From the NCBI GenBank assembly GCA_050942995.1, contig JBMNOI010000001.1, positions 4,043 through 68,042 on the forward strand: 64,000 nt of DNA. The letters are read 5' to 3'. The translations under genes were made by a program, and so were the position numbers. This stretch comes from JBMNOI01 sp050942995 (GTDB lineage: Bacteria > Chloroflexota > Anaerolineae > UBA1429). The notes beneath the pieces are model-generated. The model had not been told where the DNA came from. It ran no database searches and was given only the letters and a program-made list of their open reading frames with translations. Positions 32,179 through 41,734 of this stretch are shown piece by piece; the first letter of the stretch is position 1; each line of letters opens with the position of its first letter.

Positions 32179-33669
32179 ATGAAGAATCAGACGGTACGCG
32201 TACGCTATGCCCCCAGCCCCACGGGCGAGCAGCATATCGGGGGTGTAAGAACGGCGCTGTTCAACTATCTGTTTGCGCGCCACACGGGCGGGCATCTGGT
32301 GCTGCGCGTCGAAGATACCGATGTGACACGATCGGAGCGGCGTTATGAGCAAAGCCTGTACCACGACCTGCGCTGGCTGGGGCTGAACTGGGACGAGGGG
32401 CCGGATGTGGGCGGTCCGTATGGGCCGTATCGCCAATCGGAGCGCGGCGAACTCTATCGCGAGGCCGTCATGCGCCTGCTGGACGCGGGGCAGGCTTACC
32501 TCTGCTACTGCGCGCCGGAAGAGTTGCATGCCGAGCGTCGGCGGGCCATCGCCGAGGGCCGGCCACCGCGTTACAGCGGGCGATGCCGCGATCCTCAGGT
32601 GCGTCGCGAGCTGGCCCGCCGGGGAGGCAGGCCGCTGGTACGCTATGCCACCCCCGGGGATGAGACGCTTCAGGTGGACGATCTGGTGCGTGGCCAGGTC
32701 ACCTTTTCCGGCGGTGATCTGGGAGATTTCGCCATCTATCGCGCCGATGACGACACCCTGAGCGGCGGACAGGCGCTGTATAACCTGGCCGTCGTAGTCG
32801 ACGACCATGCGATGAAGATCACCCATGTGTTACGCGGGGAGGAACACCTGCCCAATACGCCACGGCAGATGTTGCTCTATCGTGCCCTGGGTTATGAGAC
32901 GCCCGCGTTCGGGCATCTCTCCCTCATCCTCGCGCCGGACGGCCACAAGATGAGCAAGCGCCAGGGCGATACATCCATCGCCCACTATCGCCGGGAGGGT
33001 TATCTGCCCGAGACGCTGCTGGCCTATATCGCAACGCTGGGAAAGGCTCCCGGGCGAGATCCCGAACGGCTGGGCCTGGACGAGCTGGTCGAACGGTTCG
33101 ATCTGCACCATCTATCGGCCAGCCCCTCGATCTATGATCCTCGCCGGTTGGAGGCGTTCAATCGCCGCCGCATCCGAAGCGAGGATATCGAATCGCTGGG
33201 GCAGCGGCTGCGCCCCCGGCTGGAGGAAGCCTACGGATGCTGGGAACGCGCCGCCGATACGGCACATTCCGCCGAAACGTGGTATCATATCCTGGTAGAG
33301 GCCGTGCGCGAAGAAGCCGTTACGTTGCAGGATATGGTAGAGATCAGCGCCTTTGCCTATGTGTCCCGCGTGACCGATTGGACGGCCGAGGCGCACGAGG
33401 CGATGGCCGACGAATGGGCACCGAAAGTGCTGGAGCACTGTCGCACCACGTTGACCGAGGACGCGCTGCGCACACCGCTCACGGCCAACGAGTTCTTTCG
33501 TGAGATGCGCCACCACTTTCGAGATACCGCGGGCATTCGCGGGCGACTGGTGATGTTTCCGATACGCGCCGCCCTCACCGGCACGCTCAAGGGACCGTGC
33601 CTGGGTATGGTCACGTCGTTGTTGGGGCGGCGGCGCTGCATCGAACGGATAGAGGATGTACTGGCGTGA
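32179..33669 (+). CDS. gltX: Glutamyl-tRNA synthetase
   Basis: Class I aminoacyl-tRNA synthetase charging tRNA-Glu (and, in organisms lacking GlnRS, tRNA-Gln). The HIGH motif appears as PSPTGEQHIGGVRTALFNYL in part (HIGG), and KMSKS as KMSKRQGDTS near residue 257. VRVEDTD-type residues read LRVEDTDVTRSERRYE. The anticodon-binding helical domain fills the C-terminal third; length 496 is standard. It is tightly linked to the PIN-TRAM gene and followed by cysS, a gltX-cysS-rlmB order known from many Gram-positive genomes. Confidence 0.95.
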   Translation: MKNQTVRVRYAPSPTGEQHIGGVRTALFNYLFARHTGGHLVLRVEDTDVTRSERRYEQSLYHDLRWLGLNWDEGPDVGGPYGPYRQSERGELYREAVMRLLDAGQAYLCYCAPEELHAERRRAIAEGRPPRYSGRCRDPQVRRELARRGGRPLVRYATPGDETLQVDDLVRGQVTFSGGDLGDFAIYRADDDTLSGGQALYNLAVVVDDHAMKITHVLRGEEHLPNTPRQMLLYRALGYETPAFGHLSLILAPDGHKMSKRQGDTSIAHYRREGYLPETLLAYIATLGKAPGRDPERLGLDELVERFDLHHLSASPSIYDPRRLEAFNRRRIRSEDIESLGQRLRPRLEEAYGCWERAADTAHSAETWYHILVEAVREEAVTLQDMVEISAFAYVSRVTDWTAEAHEAMADEWAPKVLEHCRTTLTEDALRTPLTANEFFREMRHHFRDTAGIRGRLVMFPIRAALTGTLKGPCLGMVTSLLGRRRCIERIEDVLA

Positions 33670-33792
33670 GTATAGACCGACACAGGGTGTTACAGTGTAT
33701 CTGTACCTCGGGACGCGCCCTATAGGAGGGCCGCGTCCCATGTGAGGCTGCGCCCGAATCGAAATCAGAACTCGATCTGGAGGTACAGAGCA

Positions 33793-35250
33793 ATGACGGA
33801 TAAAACATTACGGCTCTACAACTCGTTGAGCCGCCAAAAAGAGGTTTTCGAGCCGATCCATGAGGGGCGGGTGCACATGTATGTGTGCGGCCCGACGGTG
33901 TATAACGATGCCCATCTGGGCCACGGCAAGACATATGTGAACTTTGATACGATCGTACGCTACCTGCGCTACCTGGGCTACCGCGTGCTCTATGTGCAAA
34001 ACATCACCGATGTGGGCCACCTGCTGGATAGCGGCGAGGATCGCATACTCAAGGGCGCCCAGCGCGAGCAGGTGCAGCCCATGGAGCTGGCCGAGACCTA
34101 TGCGCGGCGCTACTTCCGCGATATGGATCGGCTCAACGTACTGCGCCCCGACATCTCACCCCGGGCCACGGGCCACGTGCTCGAGATGATCGAGTGGATC
34201 CAGAGCCTCATCGATAAGGGATTCGCCTACGAATCCAACGGCTCGGTCTATTTCTCGGTTTCGCGCTTTGCCGAGTATGGCAAGCTCTCCGGGCGGCGTG
34301 TCGATGAATTGCGCGCCGGGGCGCGGGTGGACGTGCTGGAGGAAAAGCGCGACGCGGCGGATTTCGCCCTGTGGAAGCGTGCCGAACCGGAGCACATTAT
34401 GCGATGGAACAGCCCGTGGGGCGAAGGGTTCCCCGGCTGGCACATCGAGTGCACGGTGATGGCGACTAAATATCTGGGGCAGCCCTTTGACATCCACGGC
34501 GGGGGGCTGGAGAACAAGTTCCCCCATCACGAATGCGAGGTCGCTCAGGCCGAGGCGGCCACAGGCAAGCCCTTTGCCCGTTACTGGATGCACAACGGTA
34601 TGCTGATGATCCGTGGCGAAGAGATGCACAAATCGCTGGGCAACTTTGTCACGCTGGAGCAGGCGTTCGAGCGCTGGGACCCGATGGTCATCCGCTTCTT
34701 TATCCTGCTGACCCACTATCGCAACCCGCTGGATCTGACCGAAGAGGCGCTGGATGCCGCCGAACGCGGCTACGGTCGGCTGGCCGCGGCGATGCGGGCC
34801 GTGCGTCAGCGTATGGCAGAGGCCCCCGAGGGGGAGGCCGACGCCGCCGCGCTGGAGATGGTCGATCGGGGCAGGCAGGCCTTTGAAGAGAGCATGAACG
34901 ATGACTTTAACACGCCCGGCGGTATCGCCGCGCTGTTCGACATGACCCGTGAGGTAAACACCCTTCTGAACTCGGGTGCGCCCCTGACCCGTGGCACGTT
35001 AGAGGCCATAGACACCGCCTACCGCCGCATGGCCGGCGAGGCGCTGGGGCTGTTGCCCGATAACCTGGGTGAAGAGGAGGATGTGGCCGGGCTCTCGAAC
35101 GAGCTGATCGAGCTTTTGATCGAAACTCGCCTGAACCTGCGCAAAGCAAAGCAGTGGCAGGCGGCCGACGAAATCCGTGACCGCCTGGCGGAGCTGGGCA
35201 TTCAGCTTCACGATAGCGCCGAGGGCACCACCTGGTCGCGCAGCAACTGA
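33793..35250 (+). CDS. cysS: Cysteinyl-tRNA synthetase
   Basis: Class I synthetase charging tRNA-Cys. The zinc site is formed by Cys in [15 protein letters not shown], Cys in GWHIECTVM, and His-Glu in KFPHHECE. The HIGH motif is HLGH, and KMSKS reads MHKSLGNF. The 485-residue length is normal, and a C-terminal DALR-type helical domain is present. ATG 33793 is preceded by GGAGG. A frame start 51 bases earlier would lack an RBS. It sits between gltX and rlmB, with 16 bases to the latter. Confidence 0.95.
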   Translation: MTDKTLRLYNSLSRQKEVFEPIHEGRVHMYVCGPTVYNDAHLGHGKTYVNFDTIVRYLRYLGYRVLYVQNITDVGHLLDSGEDRILKGAQREQVQPMELAETYARRYFRDMDRLNVLRPDISPRATGHVLEMIEWIQSLIDKGFAYESNGSVYFSVSRFAEYGKLSGRRVDELRAGARVDVLEEKRDAADFALWKRAEPEHIMRWNSPWGEGFPGWHIECTVMATKYLGQPFDIHGGGLENKFPHHECEVAQAEAATGKPFARYWMHNGMLMIRGEEMHKSLGNFVTLEQAFERWDPMVIRFFILLTHYRNPLDLTEEALDAAERGYGRLAAAMRAVRQRMAEAPEGEADAAALEMVDRGRQAFEESMNDDFNTPGGIAALFDMTREVNTLLNSGAPLTRGTLEAIDTAYRRMAGEALGLLPDNLGEEEDVAGLSNELIELLIETRLNLRKAKQWQAADEIRDRLAELGIQLHDSAEGTTWSRSN

Positions 35251-35266
35251 GGAGTAGACACAGCGC

Positions 35267-36010
35267 ATGGAGAACCTCGTTGGGCGCAACCCGGTCCATG
35301 AAGCCCTGCGGGCCGGTCGGCGACGCATCGAACGTGTGTTGCTGGCCGAAGGCGTGGCCGAAAAAGGCACCGTAGAGCATATTGTGGCGCTATGTCGACA
35401 GCGCCGTGTGGCGATAGAGCGCGTCTCGAAACAAGAGATCGATCGGTTGAGCGGCGACGTCCTGCATCAGGGCGTCGCCGCCCACGTGTCGCCCTACCCT
35501 TACGTCGAGATCGACGATATCCTGGCGCCGGCCCGAGAAGGCGGCGAGATGCCTTTTGTGCTGGCGCTGGATTCGCTGCAAGACCCGCAAAATGTGGGCT
35601 CGTTGATGCGCACCGCCGAGGCCGTGGGGGTGCATGGCGTCATCCTGCCCGATCGGCGGGCGGTGGGCGTCACCCCGGCCGTAAGTCGGGCCTCGGCCGG
35701 CGCCGTAGAGCATCTGCAGGTCGCGATGGTCAAGAACCTGGTGCGCGCTCTGGATGAGTTAAAAGAGCGAGGGCTCTGGATCGCCGGCGGCGAGGATCAC
35801 CCGGAGGCGGTGGACTATACCGGGGTCGATCTGAATCGCCCTCTGGCGCTGGTTCTGGGAAGCGAGGGGCGGGGCATGCGTCGGCTGGTGGCCGAGCGCT
35901 GTGACTTTTTGCTGCGCATCCCCATGCGGGGACGCGTGGGCTCGCTCAATGTATCGGTGGCCGGTGGGATTTTGCTCTACCGTGCCTGGCATGCGCGGCA
36001 AAGCCCTTGA
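35267..36010 (+). CDS. rlmB: 23S rRNA 2'-O-methyltransferase, TrmH/SpoU family (RlmB-like)
   Basis: SAM-dependent RNA 2'-O-ribose methyltransferase of the knotted SPOUT fold, 247 residues. An N-terminal RNA-binding substrate domain begins with VGRNPVHEALRAG. The three SpoU motifs are ALDSLQDPQNVGSLMRTAE (motif 1, with Asn and Arg), LALVLGSEGRGM (motif 2) and IPMRGRVGSLNVSVAGGI (motif 3). The next-to-cysS position is the usual one for RlmB (G2251 methylation in E. coli numbering), but a tRNA target cannot be excluded. Confidence 0.9.
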   Translation: MENLVGRNPVHEALRAGRRRIERVLLAEGVAEKGTVEHIVALCRQRRVAIERVSKQEIDRLSGDVLHQGVAAHVSPYPYVEIDDILAPAREGGEMPFVLALDSLQDPQNVGSLMRTAEAVGVHGVILPDRRAVGVTPAVSRASAGAVEHLQVAMVKNLVRALDELKERGLWIAGGEDHPEAVDYTGVDLNRPLALVLGSEGRGMRRLVAERCDFLLRIPMRGRVGSLNVSVAGGILLYRAWHARQSP

Positions 36011-36033
36011 CCGAGCATAGGGCATGAGACGAT

Positions 36034-36061
36034 TTGACGTATGCTGTGAGTATGGTATACT
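36034..36061 (+). promoter_or_regulatory. Promoter of the tRNA-tuf operon
   Basis: TTGACG at 36034-36039, a 16-base spacer and TATACT at 36056-36061, 52 bases before the first tRNA. Confidence 0.65.
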
Positions 36062-36113
36062 GCGTCCTCGCTTGACCGCTGAGCATATCGGGCTATAATA
36101 AACGTTGATCTTG

Positions 36114-36188
36114 GCCGACGTAGCTCAACGGCAGAGCAGCGGTTTTGTAAACCGCCGGTTGTGGGTTCAAGTCCCTCCGTCGGCTCCA
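36114..36188 (+). tRNA. tRNA-Thr (anticodon TGT)
   Basis: Seven-bp acceptor GCCGACG/CGTCGGC, anticodon loop TTTGTAA in a GCGGT/ACCGC stem, T-loop GGTTCAAGTCC, discriminator T, and an encoded CCA. It reads ACA. Confidence 0.95.
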
Positions 36189-36240
36189 CGAGTTTGTGGG
36201 CGCAGAGGGGTTTATCAAAAATCGAGCGTTCGGTAAATGT

Positions 36241-36322
36241 GGGCAGGTACCCAAGCGGCCAAAGGGGACTGACTGTAAATCAGTTGGCAACGCCTTCGGA
36301 GGTTCGAATCCTTCCCTGCCCA
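36241..36322 (+). tRNA. tRNA-Tyr (anticodon GTA)
   Basis: Acceptor GGGCAGG/CCTGCCC, anticodon loop CTGTAAA in ACTGA/TCAGT, and a long class II variable arm. CCA is not fully encoded (CCT). Confidence 0.95.
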
Positions 36323-36344
36323 CCTTGATTTTTTACCCAGTAGT

Positions 36345-36417
36345 GCCCACGTAGCTCAGACGGTAGAGCACGTTCTTGGTAAGGACGTGGTCATGGGTTC
36401 AAGTCCCATCGTGGGCT
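36345..36417 (+). tRNA. tRNA-Thr (anticodon GGT)
   Basis: Acceptor GCCCACG/CGTGGGC, anticodon loop TTGGTAA in CGTTC/GGACG, discriminator T, no encoded CCA. Reads ACC/ACT. The Thr-Tyr-Thr-tuf order recalls the thrU-tyrU-glyT-thrT-tufB operon of E. coli. Confidence 0.95.
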
Positions 36418-36483
36418 CAAGCATGTCAAAGTGGGATGCTCATCCCGTCCTGTGCGATGTACTCTAAGGAGGTCTGGTTTTAG

Positions 36484-37686
<1,203 letters not shown>

Positions 37687-37707
37687 TGCTCTGAAAGAGA
37701 CAATATC

Positions 37708-37872
37708 ATGGCAAAGAAAGCAAACCGCCTGGTCATCACGCTGGCCTGTTCCGAATGTCGAGAGCGGAACTATACGTCCGAGAAGAATCGGCAGAACGAT
37801 TCGGGCCGGTTGGCTTTGAACAAATATTGCCCGCGTTGCCGGCGCCATACCGAGCATCGCGAGCAGCGCTAG
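37708..37872 (+). CDS. rpmG: 50S ribosomal protein L33
   Basis: A 54-residue basic protein, shorter than usual gene-calling cut-offs. Two CxxC pairs (ACSEC and CPRC) show the zinc-binding C+ form of L33, and the ending HRE followed by QR is typical. It starts 22 bases after tuf and precedes tRNA-Trp and secE, the standard place for rpmG (tuf-rpmG-trnW-secE-nusG). Confidence 0.95.
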   Translation: MAKKANRLVITLACSECRERNYTSEKNRQNDSGRLALNKYCPRCRRHTEHREQR

Positions 37873-37941
37873 AGATTATGACGGCCGTGCCCCGAAGGGT
37901 TGGATGATTCGGGGCCGGCCGATTCGACCGGGTTTCATCGC

Positions 37942-38014
37942 AGGCGAGTAGCTCAATTGGCAGAGCGACGGTCTCCAAAACCGTAGGCTGCGGGTTCGAT
38001 TCCTGCCTCGCCTG
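37942..38014 (+). tRNA. tRNA-Trp (anticodon CCA)
   Basis: Acceptor AGGCGAG/CTCGCCT, anticodon loop CTCCAAA in ACGGT/ACCGT, discriminator G73, no encoded CCA. Its mature GCCA end would pair with TGGC in the T-box leader at 17415-17418, and its anticodon with the TGG specifier at 17210. Confidence 0.96.
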
Positions 38015-38157
38015 CCTCGTGTGACTGTTAGGCACCGCGCCAGGCTCGCGGCCCGTGAATTCGGCTGACCGCGAAGCGTTGATTGATCGAGTACCTGGCC
38101 CCCGGTGTCTACAATTTTGTTGGAAAAAGTGCGGGCCCTGCCCCGAGGAGAGCGCCC

Positions 38158-38406
38158 TTGGCAAAGAAAAAGTCGACGGCACCGGCTAAAACTCAGGGCC
38201 GCCTGGCAAAGCGATTTGGCGGGCTTGCTCGCTATTTCCGTGAGGTGCGCGCCGAGGTCAAAAAGGTCGTGTGGCCGACCCGTCGTGCGGCGGTTAACCT
38301 GACGATGATCGTTCTGGCTGTTACTGTTAGCATGAGTGCCGCTCTGGGCTTTATCGACTGGATCTTTTCGCGCATGTTCGCCTTTATCATCATGATCGCG
38401 AGCTAG
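38158..38406 (+). CDS. secE: Preprotein translocase subunit SecE
   Basis: Essential clamp subunit of SecYEG. An 82-residue protein with a basic N-terminus, the conserved amphipathic EVRAEVKKVVWPTRRAAV segment, and one C-terminal membrane helix. I chose TTG 38158 because GAGGAG lies 7 bases upstream and the N-terminus (AKKKSTAPAKTQ) fits; the longer frame would run through the leader. Followed by nusG. Confidence 0.9.
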   Translation: MAKKKSTAPAKTQGRLAKRFGGLARYFREVRAEVKKVVWPTRRAAVNLTMIVLAVTVSMSAALGFIDWIFSRMFAFIIMIAS

Positions 38407-38450
38407 CGTTGACCTTTCAGCACAGGCTACAGAGCAGATAAGAGAAGGCC

Positions 38451-39107
38451 ATGATGGATCCGATAGAACGGGAGCCCAAGAACTCGGACTCCTGGGAAAC
38501 TGAAGATACCCCCCTCGATGAGCCCACCGACGGCTCGGAACAGGATGTCGAGGCCGGGAACGCCCCAGAGGACGCGACCGACGTTCGTCGCGAGTGGTTC
38601 GTCGTGCACAGCTACTCCGGCTATGAGAACAAGGTCAAAAAGAACCTCGAGCAGCGCATCGAGACCATGGGCATGCAGGACAAGATCTTTCGCGTGGTTG
38701 TGCCCACAGAGGAGGAGGTCGAGATTCGCGACGGGCAGCGCCGCACCAGTCGGCGTCGTGTGTTTCCCGGATATATCCTGGTCGAGATGGTGATGGACGA
38801 TGAATCATGGTACGTGGTGCGTAATACGCCCGGCGTCATCGGATTCGTCGGGTCGGGCACCCGCCCCGTGCCTCTGAGTACAGAGGAAGTTGACAAGATC
38901 CTCCAGCGCATGGAGGTCGAACAGCCTCACGTCAAGGTCAACTTTCGGGTGGGCGAGACGGTGCGGATCATCGAAGGCCCCTTTGCCGATTTTATGGCTA
39001 TGGTGGACGAAATCTACCCCGACCGAGGCAAAGTGCGGGTTCTGGTATCGTTCTTTGGACGCGAGACCCCCGTGGAGATGGATTTTCTCCAGGTGGAAAA
39101 GATCTAG
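38451..39107 (+). CDS. nusG: Transcription termination/antitermination protein NusG
   Basis: Couples RNA polymerase to Rho or ribosomes. An acidic N-terminal extension of about 45 residues precedes the NGN domain (EWFVVHSYSGYENKVKKNLE, RRVFPGYILVEMVMDD, TPGVIGFVG). The C-terminal KOW domain reads GETVRIIEGPFADFMAMVDEI. Length 218. It sits between secE and rplK as in most bacteria. Confidence 0.97.
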   Translation: MMDPIEREPKNSDSWETEDTPLDEPTDGSEQDVEAGNAPEDATDVRREWFVVHSYSGYENKVKKNLEQRIETMGMQDKIFRVVVPTEEEVEIRDGQRRTSRRRVFPGYILVEMVMDDESWYVVRNTPGVIGFVGSGTRPVPLSTEEVDKILQRMEVEQPHVKVNFRVGETVRIIEGPFADFMAMVDEIYPDRGKVRVLVSFFGRETPVEMDFLQVEKI

Positions 39108-39167
39108 CGAATCTCAGGCATCCCGGGCGGGGTACAGGCCCGCCTTGAGCAGAGAGGTATGGGTTAG

Positions 39168-39590
39168 ATGGCAAAAAAGGTCGTAGCTATCATCAAGTTG
39201 CAGATTCAGGCGGGCAAGGCCAACCCGGCACCGCCGGTGGGCCCTGCGCTGGGTCAGCATGGCGTGAACATTATGCAGTTCTGCAAAGAGTACAACGCCC
39301 GCACCCAGGCCGATATGGGTACCGTGATCCCCGTCGAAATCACCATCTATGGTGACCGTTCGTTCACCTTTATCACCAAGACGCCGCCTGCCAAGGATCT
39401 GCTCCTCAAAGCGGCAGGGCTGCAAAAAGGTTCGGCAACGCCCAACACCGCCAAGGTGGGCACCGTCACGCGCGATCAGGTGCGTGAGATCGCCGAGGCC
39501 AAGATGAAGGACCTGAACGCGATGGATATCGAAGGTGCCATGAAGATGATCGAGGGCACCGCCCGCAGCATGGGAATCACGATTGCCTAA
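39168..39590 (+). CDS. rplK: 50S ribosomal protein L11
   Basis: 140 residues, stalk-base protein bound to the GTPase centre of 23S rRNA. Seen: [21 protein letters not shown] near the N-terminus (given in part), the thiostrepton-region prolines, and the C-terminal RNA-binding domain ending [14 protein letters not shown]. Usual length. The ATG follows a weakly purine-rich leader 60 bases after nusG. Confidence 0.97.
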   Translation: MAKKVVAIIKLQIQAGKANPAPPVGPALGQHGVNIMQFCKEYNARTQADMGTVIPVEITIYGDRSFTFITKTPPAKDLLLKAAGLQKGSATPNTAKVGTVTRDQVREIAEAKMKDLNAMDIEGAMKMIEGTARSMGITIA

Positions 39591-39677
39591 TGTGATCGCC
39601 ACGGCGCCTCATTTGGACGCCATTATTCGTGGGAGGGCGGCCTACACACCGCCCGATGGGACCACAAGGAGACAGAA

Positions 39678-40388
39678 ATGCCCAAGCACGGCAAGAACTA
39701 CATGAGTAAAGTGGCCGGAATAGATCGCAATGCGGCCTATTCTCCACGTGAGGCGATAGAGATGGTCAAGAACATCTCCTTTGCCAAGTTCGATGAAACC
39801 GTCGAAGTGCACATGCGGTTGAATGTTGACCCCCGCCACGCCGATCAGCAGGTGCGCGGCACCGTGTCGCTGCCTGCCGGCACCGGCAAGACCGTTCGCA
39901 TCCTGGTGTTTGCCGAGGGTGAATGGATCCGGGTCGCCGAAGAGGCGGGCGCCGACTATGCGGGCACCGACGAGTACATACAGCGGATTATGGACGGCTG
40001 GCTGGAATTCGACGTGGCCGTCGCCATTCCGCAGGTGATGGGCAAGATCGGCCGACTGGGTCGCGTGCTGGGTCCCCGGGGCCTCATGCCCAACCCTCGC
40101 GCCGGTACCGTGGTACAGCCCGATGAGATCGCCGACACCATCGAGCAGTTGCGCCAGGGGCGTGTCGAGTTTCGCGTGGACCGCACGTCGAACCTGCATG
40201 TCCCCATCGGCAAGGTGAGCTTTGAGGTCGACCAGCTCATGAGCAACTTGGCCGCTGTGATGGATGCCGTTATGCGTGCCCGACCGGCGGCCGTTCGCGG
40301 CGCTTATATTCGCCGCCTGACCCTTGCGTCGACGATGGGCCCCGGCCTGCGTGTGGATATAGGTGAGGCGCAGAATCTGCGCGTTTAA
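39678..40388 (+). CDS. rplA: 50S ribosomal protein L1
   Basis: 236 residues, L1-stalk protein. Signature motifs are HMRLNVDPRHADQQVRGTV, LGRVLGPRGLMPNPRAGTV (in part) and a C-terminal strand with YIRRLTLASTMGPGLRVDI. It is 87 bases after rplK, and L1 classically represses this operon at the translational level. RBS AAGGAG lies 7 bases upstream. Confidence 0.97.
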   Translation: MPKHGKNYMSKVAGIDRNAAYSPREAIEMVKNISFAKFDETVEVHMRLNVDPRHADQQVRGTVSLPAGTGKTVRILVFAEGEWIRVAEEAGADYAGTDEYIQRIMDGWLEFDVAVAIPQVMGKIGRLGRVLGPRGLMPNPRAGTVVQPDEIADTIEQLRQGRVEFRVDRTSNLHVPIGKVSFEVDQLMSNLAAVMDAVMRARPAAVRGAYIRRLTLASTMGPGLRVDIGEAQNLRV

Positions 40389-40548
40389 ACAACCGAACAA
40401 CGCTCGGCCGTAGACAGCAGGTGCGTATTGACGCTTAATCATCAGCCTGCCGAGGCAGAGATCACGGGTTGCCCCTAAATAGCCGGAGAATCGAGCGAGG
40501 CGACCCGGCTTGAGGTAGATATTCCTAATTCAGGAACATGCCCCAATG

Positions 40549-40587
40549 AGATCTTTGCGTCGGTATGGCGCAAAGATCTTTTTTTTC
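40549..40587 (+). promoter_or_regulatory. Terminator hairpin in the rplJ leader (attenuator)
   Basis: A perfect 11-bp stem AGATCTTTGCG/CGCAAAGATCT followed by eight T, standing inside the 226-base rplA-rplJ spacer only 28 bases before the rplJ start. A terminator in this place fits attenuation by L10(L12)4 or by translation, as described for L10 leaders in Gram-positive bacteria. Confidence 0.75.
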
Positions 40588-40614
40588 ATCTTACCGGAAG
40601 GAGGTGAGACGCTC

Positions 40615-41154
40615 TTGGCACTAACACGCAAAGAAAAAGAGCAATTAGTTCAGGAGTACTCGGAGCGGATCGGGCGGGCTCAGGTGATGATCTGGGCGCG
40701 TTACACCCGCCTCAAAGTCGCACAGATGGAAACGTTGCGCCGCCAGCTCTACGATAGCGGGGCCGAGGCTGTGGTGGTCAAGAACAAGCTGTTGGGCATC
40801 GCTCTGGGCAACGCCGGCCTGCCGGTCACCGAGGAGATGGCATCGGGTGCTTCGCTGGTGACCTTTGTCTATGACGATATCGCCCCGGCCGCAAAAGCGG
40901 TGACCGAGTTTGCCCGACGCAATGGTGATGCGTTCCAGATCATCGGGGGCGTGGTGGGCGACCGGTTGGCGACAACCGCCCAGGTGCAGGCTTTGACCGA
41001 CCTGCCGTCGCGCGATATGCTGCTGGCCCAGGTGGTGGGCGGCATCCAGGCGCCGATGACGGGTCTGGTAGGAACGCTATCTGCTGTGCTCCGCAGTGTG
41101 ATGTATGTGCTCAACGCACGTTCCGATCAATTGAGAGAGGGCTCTGCAAGCTGA
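40615..41154 (+). CDS. rplJ: 50S ribosomal protein L10
   Basis: 179-residue stalk protein that anchors L7/L12 dimers. N-terminal TRKEKEQLVQEYSERIGRAQ, conserved KNKLLGIALG, then GDRL and LPSRDMLLAQVVGGIQAP. The C-terminal helix ending in LNAR is the L12-binding part. The start is TTG 40615, supported by a strong RBS (GGAAGGAGGTG) 8 bases upstream. A longer frame would pass through the attenuator stem. Confidence 0.93.
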   Translation: MALTRKEKEQLVQEYSERIGRAQVMIWARYTRLKVAQMETLRRQLYDSGAEAVVVKNKLLGIALGNAGLPVTEEMASGASLVTFVYDDIAPAAKAVTEFARRNGDAFQIIGGVVGDRLATTAQVQALTDLPSRDMLLAQVVGGIQAPMTGLVGTLSAVLRSVMYVLNARSDQLREGSAS

Positions 41155-41236
41155 TGGCTTGTGCGCTCTTGTCCACATCCCGCTCCGGATGGTTCCGGGG
41201 CTAACATGAAATGGATATCTATTCAGGAGGTCTAGA

Positions 41237-41617
41237 ATGACGCAGGAAGAACTGATCAATGCCATCAGCAACATGACGGTACTGGAGCTGGCCGAGCTGG
41301 TCAAGGCTCTGGAAGAGAAATTTGGCGTGAGCGCCGCCGCCCCTGTGGCCATGGCCGCCATGCCCGGCGCCGCCGCCGCCGAGGTCGTCGAGGAGCAGGA
41401 AGAGCAGACTGAGTTTGACGTCGTCCTCTCCGCCGTGGGCGATCAAAAGATCCAGGTCATCAAGGCCGTGCGCGAGCTGACCGACCTGGGTCTGCGTGAG
41501 GCCAAGGAACTGGTCGATGGCGCTCCTTCTACCGTGCTCAAGGGCGTGGCCAAGGAGCAGGCCGAAGCCGCCAAGACCAGGCTGGCCGAAGCCGGCGCGA
41601 CGGCAGAGGTCAAGTAA
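41237..41617 (+). CDS. rplL: 50S ribosomal protein L7/L12
   Basis: 126 residues. N-terminal dimerisation helices ([21 protein letters not shown]), an Ala-rich hinge, and the C-terminal factor-binding domain with [19 protein letters not shown] and [23 protein letters not shown] strong RBS (AGGAGG) precedes the ATG. The operon ends here; rpoB does not follow. Confidence 0.97.
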   Translation: MTQEELINAISNMTVLELAELVKALEEKFGVSAAAPVAMAAMPGAAAAEVVEEQEEQTEFDVVLSAVGDQKIQVIKAVRELTDLGLREAKELVDGAPSTVLKGVAKEQAEAAKTRLAEAGATAEVK

Positions 41618-41647
41618 CGTCTCTGCTTCGCCTGTTCGAGGTAAATG

Positions 41648-41686
41648 AAACACGGGCCACTCCGATGGGGATGGCCCGTGTTCTTG
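41648..41686. terminator. Bidirectional terminator between rplL and topA
   Basis: CACGGGCCA (41651-41659) pairs with TGGCCCGTG (41672-41680). A bases lead in and T-rich bases follow. Confidence 0.75.
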
Positions 41687-41734
41687 TCCTGAGCTCTGCC
41701 GGCCGGAGTTGAGCAACTCGTCCCCAAACAGGCT

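Noticed and set aside
37936..38020. tRNA-Trp as part of an integrated element attachment site
   Set aside because: It sits in the conserved rpmG-trnW-secE order with no duplicated 3' end downstream.
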